A DNA stretch of 64,000 bases from Parahaliea aestuarii (GTDB lineage Bacteria; Pseudomonadota; Gammaproteobacteria; Pseudomonadales; Halieaceae): the NCBI RefSeq assembly GCF_008064635.1, contig NZ_VRYZ01000004.1, forward strand, positions 434,001 to 498,000, given 5' to 3'. Every line of letters starts with the position of its first letter. Position 1 is the first letter of the stretch. Positions 57,502-64,000 of the stretch are shown here, one piece after another. Under the pieces are notes generated by a model, which was given only the letters and a program-made list of their open reading frames with translations, made no database searches and was not told where the DNA came from. The position numbers and the translations under genes are program-made.

Positions 57502-59628
57502 ATGAGCTCCGCACTACCCCATCTGATGGCGCCAGGCCGCATCGGTGCCCTCACACTGAGGAACCGCATCATCATGTCGCCCATGGGGTCCAATATGGCG
57601 GAACCCGATGGCTTCTGCGGGGAGCGTATTCAGCAGTACTACGAGCGGCGCGCCGCCGGCGGCGCCGCCATGGTGATTATGGGATCGGTCGGGATTTCCT
57701 GGCCGCTGGGTTCTCCCAACTGGCGACAAGTCGCTATTTCAGATGACAAATACAACGATGGATTGAAAGCGCTGGTAGCGGGGGTGCATCGTCACGGCGC
57801 ACTGGCCGCCGTACAGCTTCACCACGGCGGACTGGAGTCCATCAACGACAGTCAGGCAGGCAGGCCATTGCTGTGCCCGAGTGAGCCGGAGCACGCTGAG
57901 GAATCCCTGACCCCCTATCTCTCGCCAGATGAGATTGCCACGCTCTCAGAACCGTACACAGCAGAGACCTGTAAGGTTCACTACAAGATCGCCGATACAG
58001 ATGATATCGCCTGGGTCATTGAACAGTTTGTCGGTGCCGCTGAACGGGCTAAGCGTTGCGGCTTTGACGCTGTCGAAATCCATGCGGGTCACGGCTACCT
58101 GATATCCAGCTTTCTCAGCCCCTCAGTCAACAAACGCCACGACAACTATGGCGGCAGTATTGAAAATCGCTCCCGCCTCCTGGTCGAAGTTATCACTGCG
58201 ATCAAATCCAGGGTGGGCAAGGAATTCCCGGTGTGGTTCCGTATGGATTCACATCAGTTTGCCACTGGCGGCATCACCAATGAAGATGCCTGCGTGACCG
58301 CGCGCCTGGCGGTCGCTGCCGGCGCGGACGCAGTACATTGCAGCGCCGATGGCGACCACAGTACCGGAACCTGCTATACCGAGGGCCATTCCACCCACGT
58401 ACCGGCAGGGTTCTCCCGCTTCGCCGCTGCAGTGAAGTCCTGCGTCGACGTACCCGTCATCATGCCTGGCCGCGTAGAGCCAGAAGTTGGCGACCGTCTG
58501 ATCAAAGAGCAGAAAATCGACTTTGTGACCATGGCCCGGAAGTTGCTGGCCGACCCGGATCTTCCCAACAAGATTCAACAGAACCGGCTCAAAGACATCC
58601 GCCCCTGCATCTACTGCTACACCTGTATCAGCCAGATATTCCTCCGCCGGCACGTTATCTGTGCGGTCAATGCAGAAACAGGCTTCGAGACCGAACGCAG
58701 CATTTCGCCCTCCGAAGTATCCCGCAATGTTGCCGTCATTGGCGGTGGCCCAGCGGGTATGGAAGCAGCACGTGTGGCCGCCCTGCGTGGCCACCGCGTC
58801 ACCCTGCTTGAAAAATCCTCACGTTTGGGTGGCACCGTCTTTTTCTCGGGAGCTTCCTATCCCCCCAACAGCAAGTTGGTAGCCTATCTACGGGAACAGA
58901 TGAAAACGCTTTCCGTCGACATCAGGCTGAATACAGAAGCGACGCCTGCCTTACTCGATCATCTGGCGCCAGACAAGGTTGTTGTTGCCAACGGTTGTAG
59001 CCGCAAGCTGCCGGATGTTCCCGGCATTGATCTTCCTCACGTCCTCGACGGTGACCAGATTCGCTCGCTCGTCACCGGTGAGGGCCTGGACGCCCTGGAA
59101 TCGAAGGTTGACCGATTCACCCGTGTTCTGCTCTCGGGAGCGGCGCTGAGCCGGGTCACGTCCAATATGGCGCTGGTGCGTCAACTCAGCAAGATATGGA
59201 TGCCTCTTGGGAAGCGGATCGTATTCATCGGCGGAGGACTGGTTGCTGTCGAACTCGCCGAATTCCTGGCAGCGCGTGGGCGCGAAGTTACTCTGCTCGA
59301 GGAAGGCAGTACCTTTGGCAGAGAGCTGATGCTGGTTCGGCGCTGGCGCAACATGGCCGATATCGAAAAGCTCGGCGTGCAGTGTATACCGCGTGCGACC
59401 GTCCGGCGTGTAAGCGCCGGTACCGTGACATACGTCAACGATGGCGGCCAGGAACGCACCATTGGCGCGGATCACGTGATCTTGACGACCGGAACCATCG
59501 AAAATCCCACGCTGGCCGATGCACTGGAGAATCACGGATTCGACGTGTTGACCGCTGGTGATTGCAATGGGGTGACCTACATAGAAGGCGCGATGCGCGA
59601 AGGCTACCTCGCGGGACAATCCGTTTAA
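57502..59628 (+). CDS. OYE-type NADH:flavin oxidoreductase with Fe-S and FAD domains
   Basis: A 708-residue enzyme of the 2,4-dienoyl-CoA reductase/trimethylamine dehydrogenase/BaiCD type. The N-terminal FMN barrel has NRIIMSPMGSNMA and the HAGHGYLISSFLSPSVNKRHD active-site loop. A [4Fe-4S] motif follows: C369-x2-C372-x2-C375-x11-C387. The C-terminal FAD/NAD(P)H domain starts NVAVIGGGPAGMEAARVA with a second fold at IVFIGGGLVAVELAEFL. It reduces an activated C=C bond, as the bile-acid 3-oxo-Delta4 reductases do. The ATG at 57502 follows AGGGATT. It leads the OYE-SDR-IclR operon. Confidence 0.9.
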   Translation: MSSALPHLMAPGRIGALTLRNRIIMSPMGSNMAEPDGFCGERIQQYYERRAAGGAAMVIMGSVGISWPLGSPNWRQVAISDDKYNDGLKALVAGVHRHGALAAVQLHHGGLESINDSQAGRPLLCPSEPEHAEESLTPYLSPDEIATLSEPYTAETCKVHYKIADTDDIAWVIEQFVGAAERAKRCGFDAVEIHAGHGYLISSFLSPSVNKRHDNYGGSIENRSRLLVEVITAIKSRVGKEFPVWFRMDSHQFATGGITNEDACVTARLAVAAGADAVHCSADGDHSTGTCYTEGHSTHVPAGFSRFAAAVKSCVDVPVIMPGRVEPEVGDRLIKEQKIDFVTMARKLLADPDLPNKIQQNRLKDIRPCIYCYTCISQIFLRRHVICAVNAETGFETERSISPSEVSRNVAVIGGGPAGMEAARVAALRGHRVTLLEKSSRLGGTVFFSGASYPPNSKLVAYLREQMKTLSVDIRLNTEATPALLDHLAPDKVVVANGCSRKLPDVPGIDLPHVLDGDQIRSLVTGEGLDALESKVDRFTRVLLSGAALSRVTSNMALVRQLSKIWMPLGKRIVFIGGGLVAVELAEFLAARGREVTLLEEGSTFGRELMLVRRWRNMADIEKLGVQCIPRATVRRVSAGTVTYVNDGGQERTIGADHVILTTGTIENPTLADALENHGFDVLTAGDCNGVTYIEGAMREGYLAGQSV

Positions 59629-59647
59629 TAGAATGGAGACAGGCAAT

Positions 59648-60433
59648 ATGTTACTGAAAGATAAAGTTGTAATCGTGTCAGGCATCGGACCTGGCCTGGG
59701 TCAACACCTGGCGATTCACTGTGCCAATGAAGGCGCCGCCGTAGTGCTCGCGGCGAGAACACCCGACAAGCTGGACGCAGCCGAAGCGGCGATAAACGCA
59801 TTGGGCCTGAATACTGAAGTATTGAAAGTGCCAACGGATATTTCCGATCCAGATGCCTGCACTGCATTGGTCAATGCCGCAACCGAGCGCTTCGGCGGTG
59901 TCGACGTGCTCCTGAATAGCGCCTATACCGGCGGCAAGATGGAGCCGGTAGAAGACGCCGATCTTACCGATTGGCGCAAAACAATGGATACCAATTTCTT
60001 CGGTTCGATGCAGCTCTCCCTGGCAGCCGTGCCCAGCATGAAGAAGCGTGGTGGTGGCGCTATTGTCATGGTCAATACCATGGTGGTACGAAAGGCGATG
60101 GCCTACAACGCCGGTTATGGGGCCTCAAAGGGCGCATTGAAGACGGCCACAGCCCACCTCGCGCTGGAGCTGGGCCAATACGGCATCCGCGTCAATTCCG
60201 CCTTTATGGGCTGGATGTGGGGGCCAAACGTGGAAGGCTATGTACGACAGGCTGCGGCTGAACAAGGGATCAGCGAGCAGCAGATCATTGACGGTATTGC
60301 CGAGCACATCGCGCTCAAGCGAATTCCGACCGATGCCAACTGCGGCAAGGCTGTGATTATGCTGGCTTCCGACTACGCCTCGGAAGTCACCGGCGCCTGC
60401 CTGGATGTCAACGGCGGTGACTTTATTCCCTGA
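59648..60433 (+). CDS. Short-chain dehydrogenase/reductase
   Basis: A 261-residue SDR with a slightly unusual cofactor motif SGIGPGLGQ (near residue 11) in place of TGxxxGIG; the Ala/Thr changes are seen in several alcohol-type SDRs. The catalytic region reads MVNTMVV...YGASKGALK, in which Asn-Thr takes the place of the usual Ser-Ser, so the catalytic Ser is replaced by Thr. GGAGA lies eight bases before the ATG at 59648, deciding it over 59633. It lies between the OYE-type gene and the IclR gene in one operon. Confidence 0.85.
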   Translation: MLLKDKVVIVSGIGPGLGQHLAIHCANEGAAVVLAARTPDKLDAAEAAINALGLNTEVLKVPTDISDPDACTALVNAATERFGGVDVLLNSAYTGGKMEPVEDADLTDWRKTMDTNFFGSMQLSLAAVPSMKKRGGGAIVMVNTMVVRKAMAYNAGYGASKGALKTATAHLALELGQYGIRVNSAFMGWMWGPNVEGYVRQAAAEQGISEQQIIDGIAEHIALKRIPTDANCGKAVIMLASDYASEVTGACLDVNGGDFIP

Positions 60434-60463
60434 TTGTGCTGTAGCCCTGTAGAGCGCACAAGC

Positions 60464-61378
60464 GTGACACTTTATTCACCACCGACGGCGCGGGCCCTGT
60501 CGATACTGGATTTGCTGATGGCAAACCCCTATCGCCCCTTTGGACTGACGGAAATTACTCGCCGTCTCAACCTCAATAAGGCTACATGCCACGCCATTCT
60601 GATTACCATGACACAGTATGGCTTCCTGGTGCAGCACCCCAGGAACAAGTCTTATCGACTCGGCCCATCGATCGTCGCTGCGGCAAATTCGGCGTTGGCC
60701 CGCTTCCCCTTACTCGAGTACGCGCGACTGGAGTTCGAAAAGCTCTCGAATGAGCTCGAGTGTGGAATGGCAGTCACAGCCATTTCCAACCGGCAGCAAG
60801 TTCTGCTTGCACTCTATGGCAACACCTCCAGTATTTCGGAAGCGTTTCAACTCGGGCTACGTCTGCCCAATACCGCCCCGATCGCCGCCTGCTTTGCGGC
60901 ATTTGCTCCCGCCCGCGAAATGGAAGCCTGGATCGAGCGGGCACATTCCGGGATTGGCGAATTCAGCGACAAACTGGATAAGGCGCTGCGCGTCTCCTTG
61001 ATCCACATACGTTCAAGAGGGTTTGAAGTCACCTTGCGAACAGATGCAGAACAGAATCTGATCGAGCGCCTGTCAGTATCCCAGGAGCACTGGGGGCTGA
61101 ATGAGTTGGACGAACACTGCCAACTGTACCAACAACAGCTCTGCCAGGAGCACTACATCCTCGACGAGTACCGACGGGACAAGCGCTATCTGGTCAATAC
61201 CCTCTCCGTACCCATTTTCCTCTATGATGAATCGCCAGCGATGTGTCTTGTTGCTGGCTCACTGCGACAATCGCTTTCCGGTGCTGATATAACGCATATG
61301 AGTGACCGAATGCGAGTGACTGCCGAGAAGGTGCGGTCAATGGCTCTTGCAAAAGCCGAACGCCACCGCGCTCCTTGA
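60464..61378 (+). CDS. IclR-family transcriptional regulator
   Basis: A 304-residue IclR protein. The N-terminal winged HTH is FGLTEITRRLNLNKATCHAILITM with wing NKSYRLGP (about 24-72). The C-terminal effector domain (GAF-like) follows, with LPNTAPIAACFAAF and VSVSQEHWG-like segments of the family. Many IclR proteins regulate aromatic and terpenoid pathways, binding 14-18 bp palindromes. Co-transcription with the OYE and SDR genes behind palindrome 7 makes it the leading candidate reader of the YTCAT-N8-ATGAA regulon. I use the GTG at 60464; a TTG at 60434 next to the SDR stop is possible. Confidence 0.85.
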   Translation: MTLYSPPTARALSILDLLMANPYRPFGLTEITRRLNLNKATCHAILITMTQYGFLVQHPRNKSYRLGPSIVAAANSALARFPLLEYARLEFEKLSNELECGMAVTAISNRQQVLLALYGNTSSISEAFQLGLRLPNTAPIAACFAAFAPAREMEAWIERAHSGIGEFSDKLDKALRVSLIHIRSRGFEVTLRTDAEQNLIERLSVSQEHWGLNELDEHCQLYQQQLCQEHYILDEYRRDKRYLVNTLSVPIFLYDESPAMCLVAGSLRQSLSGADITHMSDRMRVTAEKVRSMALAKAERHRAP

Positions 61379-61390
61379 GGGAGCATCCGA

Positions 61391-61417
61391 TTTCGCACAG
61401 AGTGCATTAGTGCGAAA
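61391..61417. terminator. Hairpin after the IclR gene, no U-tract
   Basis: TTTCGCAC / GTGCGAAA form an 8-bp stem with an 11-nt loop, just after the IclR stop and before the convergent reductase gene. No T-run follows on either strand, so it is only a possible terminator. It marks the right edge of the low-GC island. Confidence 0.4.
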
Positions 61418-61478
61418 ATCCGACTGCAGATGTAGTTCGATTAGACACCCTGCCTAACCGACATTTTCCGAATCGAAT

Positions 61479-62483
61479 TCACGCCCCACACACTTCTCGC
61501 GCCCCAAACTTTTCCCGTCCATGAGGCGAACCCCAGTCCAGCCGCGGGCCAACGGAAATGATCCCGTGAGGATTCACCGTTGGGTGGCTGCGGAAGTAGT
61601 GATGCCGAATATGTGCCATATCCACGGTTTGCGCCACGCCCGGCAGCTGGTACAGGTCCTTGAGGAAGCCCAGCAGGTTCGGGTAGTCAGCAATACGTTT
61701 GCGGTCACATTTGAAATGCGTGACATACACCGGGTCAAAGCGAACCAGGGTCGTCCACAGACGGATGTCCGCCTCGGTCAGGGTATTACCCACCAGATAG
61801 CGCTGCCGACCCAGTCGTTCTTCCAGTTCGTCCAGTGCCGCAAACAGGCCGCTTACCGCTTCATCGTAGGCCTCCTGGCTGCTGGCAAAGCCGGCCTTGT
61901 ACACGCCGTTGTTAACGCTGTCGTAGACACGCTCATTCACCGCATCTATCTCTGCGCGCAGGGACTCCGGGTAGTAGTCGCCCGGCGTGGCATCCAGCCC
62001 GTCAAATCCGGTATTGAGCATGCGGATGATGTCCGCCGACTCGTTGCTGACAATGGTTTCTCGCTGGGTGTCCCACAGCACCGGAACAGTAACCCTGCCG
62101 CTGTAGTGGGAGTCCGCCCTCAGGTAAAGCTCGTAGAGCTTGTCGAAACCGTACAGCGAGTCGCCCGTCGCGGCCTCAAAGTCATCGCGCAGCTCCCAAC
62201 CGTTTTCCAGCATCAACGGGTGCACCACGGAAACGCCGATATGCGCCTGCAGCCCCTTCAGGGCGCGCATGACAAGCGCCCGGTGGGCCCACGGGCAGGC
62301 GTAGGATACGTACAGATGATAGCGCCCGCTGGCAGCGGCAAAGCCACCCTCCCCGCTCGGGCCGGCACTGCCGTCCGCGGTGACCCAGTTGCGGAACTGG
62401 CTCTCCGAACGCTTGAAGCGGCCACCGGTGCTACTGGTGTCATACCACTTGTCCTGCCAATTGCCATCTACCAACAGTCCCAT
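61479..62483 (-). CDS. Glutathionyl-hydroquinone reductase (GST Xi/omega-like)
   Basis: A 334-residue GST-fold enzyme of the YqjG/PcpF type. The catalytic Cys is C63 in YVSYACPWAHR, followed by the GST helical domain with RYLVGNTLTEADIRLWTTLVRFDPVYVTHFKC. It reduces glutathionyl-(hydro)quinones, removing glutathione from quinone adducts. AAGGAGGT is placed five bases before the ATG at 62483, which suits this start over the adjacent ATG at 62486. It is followed in operon direction by nothing in the window and preceded by an azoreductase, a quinone-reducing flavoprotein, so both cope with quinone stress. Confidence 0.92.
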   Translation of the reverse strand: MGLLVDGNWQDKWYDTSSTGGRFKRSESQFRNWVTADGSAGPSGEGGFAAASGRYHLYVSYACPWAHRALVMRALKGLQAHIGVSVVHPLMLENGWELRDDFEAATGDSLYGFDKLYELYLRADSHYSGRVTVPVLWDTQRETIVSNESADIIRMLNTGFDGLDATPGDYYPESLRAEIDAVNERVYDSVNNGVYKAGFASSQEAYDEAVSGLFAALDELEERLGRQRYLVGNTLTEADIRLWTTLVRFDPVYVTHFKCDRKRIADYPNLLGFLKDLYQLPGVAQTVDMAHIRHHYFRSHPTVNPHGIISVGPRLDWGSPHGREKFGAREVCGA

Positions 62484-62509
62484 CATTGACCTCCTTGCTG
62501 TAGTTCCGT

Positions 62510-63100
62510 TTAGCTCGCCCGCAGTAATGCTTCGGCTTCGCGCATCGCTTTTTCTTTCACTTCACTCATATTCAGGCCCTCGGCGTAGACAAAGTCCAGG
62601 CTGGTAATACCGATGAAGGCGAAGAACATCCTGATGTACGGAGTCACGGTGTCGTTCCCGGTGCCGGCATAGAGCCCGCCGCGGGCCGCCAGTACGGTGA
62701 CGGGCTTGTCTTCGACCAGGCCCTCGGGGCCATTTTCCGTGTAGCGGAAGGTAATACCCGCCCGCGCGACGTGATCGATCCAGCTCTTGAGCTGGCTGGG
62801 AATGCCGAAGTTGTACATCGGTAGGCCCAGCACGATCCGATCGGCTGTTTTCAGCTCGTCAATCAGGGCCATGGAGAAGTCGTCAATCTGCTGTTGCCCG
62901 GCACTGCGCTCTTCGGCCGCGGTAAAGAAGGCGCCAACCCGTTCGCTGTCCAGGTGGGGGATGGGCTCCGCCGCGAGATCGCGAACCACCACAGTGGCCT
63001 CCGGGTACTGAGACTTGAGCTGCTCCAACCGGGTGTTCACCAGGGATGAAGAGTTGCCGTTGTCGCCGAAAACGCTGCTTTTTATAACCAGGATGTTCAT
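62510..63100 (-). CDS. azoR: FMN-dependent NADH-azoreductase (AzoR family)
   Basis: A 196-residue flavodoxin-fold enzyme. MNILVIKSSVFGDNGNSSSLVN begins the FMN phosphate loop, LGLPMYNFGIPSQLKSWIDHVARAGITFRYTENG is the family signature, and ARGGLYAG binds the flavin. It reduces quinones and azo dyes by two-electron transfer with NADH. It lies 26 bp upstream of the glutathionyl-hydroquinone reductase in the same direction and is divergent from a LysR gene, the standard arrangement for a LysR-activated quinone detoxification unit. Confidence 0.92.
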   Translation of the reverse strand: MNILVIKSSVFGDNGNSSSLVNTRLEQLKSQYPEATVVVRDLAAEPIPHLDSERVGAFFTAAEERSAGQQQIDDFSMALIDELKTADRIVLGLPMYNFGIPSQLKSWIDHVARAGITFRYTENGPEGLVEDKPVTVLAARGGLYAGTGNDTVTPYIRMFFAFIGITSLDFVYAEGLNMSEVKEKAMREAEALLRAS

Positions 63101-63226
63101 ATGTCCAACTCCATTGGGTGTGCTTTGGACGGTGTTTCCGTCCGTGTTGACGATGGAGCTATTGTGCTTTCAGTAAATGCGATATAAAACGGGCATAAAT
63201 TGCGCATTTAAATCAGGTTTTTAGAT

Positions 63227-64000
63227 ATGTTGGCCAAAGTCAGTCTGGATCAGTGGCAGGCCCTGATAGCCGTAGTCGACGCCGGCGGCTACGCCAATGC
63301 CGCGGAGACATTGAAAAAAAGCCAGTCCGCCATCAGCTACGCGGTGCAGAAAATCGAGACCGAACTCGGGGTGCGGGCCTTCACTATGGCCGGGCGCAAG
63401 GCGCAGCTAACTGAAACGGGCCAGATGCTCTATCGCCAGGCAAAAGTGCTGGTGGAGGAAGCGGCGCGCATCGAGAGCACAGCCATCCAGCTCAGCCAGG
63501 GCTGGGAACCGCTGGTACGCGTGGCCGCCGATGCCCTGTTCCCCCAGCACCACATGCTGACGGCCCTCGACGCCTTTGCCCGGCACAGCCCCCTGACCCG
63601 GGTCGAGTACGCAGAAACCGTGCTTTCCGGTACCGACGAAGCCCTGTTGCGCAAGGAAGCGGATGTGGTGATCAACGGGCGGGTGCCCCCGGGATTTATC
63701 GGCGAGCCCTTGATGCGGGTGCGCTTTCTGGCAGTGGTGGCGGCCGCGCATCCGCTGGCCAGCGCGGCCAGCCTGAATCACGAGGACCTGCGCCAACACC
63801 GCCAGATTGTGATCAGGGACTCCGGCAGCCGGCGCCTCGATGCCGGCTGGCTCGGCGCAGAACAGCGCTGGACGGTATCCCATAGCTCCACGCGCATCGC
63901 CGCCATCCGCCGTGGGCTGGGCTTTGCCTGGCTGCCGGAAGCGGAAATTGGCGACGGGCTGGAAACCGGTGAACTGAAGGTGCTGCCCCTCACGGAAGGT
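63227..64000 (+). CDS. LysR-family transcriptional regulator, 3' end cut by window edge
   Basis: An open reading frame of 258 codons from ATG 63227 to the window end. The N-terminal LysR HTH is recognised in YANAAETLKKSQSAISYAVQKIE with the ...LYRQAK linker helix following. The C-terminal part is the start of the periplasmic-binding-like effector domain (RVAADALFPQHHMLTALDAF). It is divergent from azoR across 126 bp and is probably the activator of the azoR-reductase pair in response to quinones. The 63101-63226 gap is AT-rich, as expected for LysR-bound promoters; I could not define a precise operator. Confidence 0.9.
   Translation, partial: MLAKVSLDQWQALIAVVDAGGYANAAETLKKSQSAISYAVQKIETELGVRAFTMAGRKAQLTETGQMLYRQAKVLVEEAARIESTAIQLSQGWEPLVRVAADALFPQHHMLTALDAFARHSPLTRVEYAETVLSGTDEALLRKEADVVINGRVPPGFIGEPLMRVRFLAVVAAAHPLASAASLNHEDLRQHRQIVIRDSGSRRLDAGWLGAEQRWTVSHSSTRIAAIRRGLGFAWLPEAEIGDGLETGELKVLPLTEG

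Noticed and set aside
1-64000. tRNA/rRNA genes, CRISPR arrays, IS elements, prophage or integrase genes
   Set aside because: I looked for tRNA-like cloverleaf ends, regularly spaced repeats and transposase/integrase motifs and saw none; the island borders have no attachment-site duplication that I could detect.

Overview
The window is bacterial chromosomal DNA, densely packed and fully protein-coding in style, with no tRNA, rRNA, phage, IS or CRISPR found. A liu-type leucine operon with a MerR regulator, COQ4-like proteins, a TonB receptor, lipoprotein signals, an MMPL/RND lipid transporter and high-GC codon use all suggest a Gram-negative gammaproteobacterium. It looks most like a marine Halieaceae/Spongiibacteraceae-type organism, but that is an inference from gene content, not a database match.

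Region 1 (1-21.7 kb, high GC) is a steroid/sterol-type gene neighbourhood. It holds a Rieske oxygenase (3.1 kb), a homologue of plant cycloeucalenol cycloisomerase (8.6 kb), a 3beta-HSD/NSDHL-like dehydrogenase (9.4 kb), a CYP51-family P450 with its own small ferredoxin (11.8-13.4 kb), a ketosteroid dehydrogenase-like flavoprotein (15.1 kb), a PQQ-dependent lipoprotein dehydrogenase (16.8 kb) and a sterol desaturase/hydroxylase-family di-iron membrane protein (20.5 kb). Three LLM flavin/F420 enzymes and a PPOX-type F420 enzyme are interleaved. The set parallels the plant steps C-4 demethylation, 9,19-cyclopropane opening and 14-demethylation. I see no squalene epoxidase or oxidosqualene cyclase, so use of exogenous sterols is as likely as synthesis. 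Two operator families are visible: a 38-bp TTGAC/GTCAA promoter-operator before the Rieske gene and before a double-MarR regulator, and an AACAT-N10-ATGTT palindrome before an LLM gene and in the KstD-like/PQQ intergenic region.

Region 2 (21.7-37.2 kb, high GC) is mostly housekeeping: VanZ-like and COQ4-like genes, three lipoproteins, a complete liu operon (MerR, isovaleryl-CoA dehydrogenase, both MCC subunits, methylglutaconyl-CoA hydratase, HMG-CoA lyase), and a MarR-controlled MMPL / LolA-like / outer-membrane-barrel operon. The liu operon is interrupted by a 439-bp gap that holds two inverted copies of a structured repeat.

Region 3 (37.2-61.4 kb) has visibly lower GC and different codon choice. 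It is a catabolic island: SDRs, NTF2-like proteins, three LLM enzymes, a Zn alcohol dehydrogenase, a second PQQ dehydrogenase, an MFS transporter, a 2-oxoacid/acetoin dehydrogenase E1alpha-E1beta-E2 set, a TonB receptor, a SRPBCC-ketosteroid isomerase fusion, an OYE-type Fe-S flavoprotein, and LuxR and IclR regulators. Seven copies of one 18-bp palindrome (YTCAT-N8-ATGAA) sit 54-76 bp before start codons of most of its transcription units, so the region looks like one regulon, probably read by the IclR protein. A decayed COQ4-like remnant lies inside it.

Region 4 (61.4-64 kb) holds a glutathionyl-hydroquinone reductase, an AzoR-type azoreductase and the start of a divergent LysR regulator that runs off the window.
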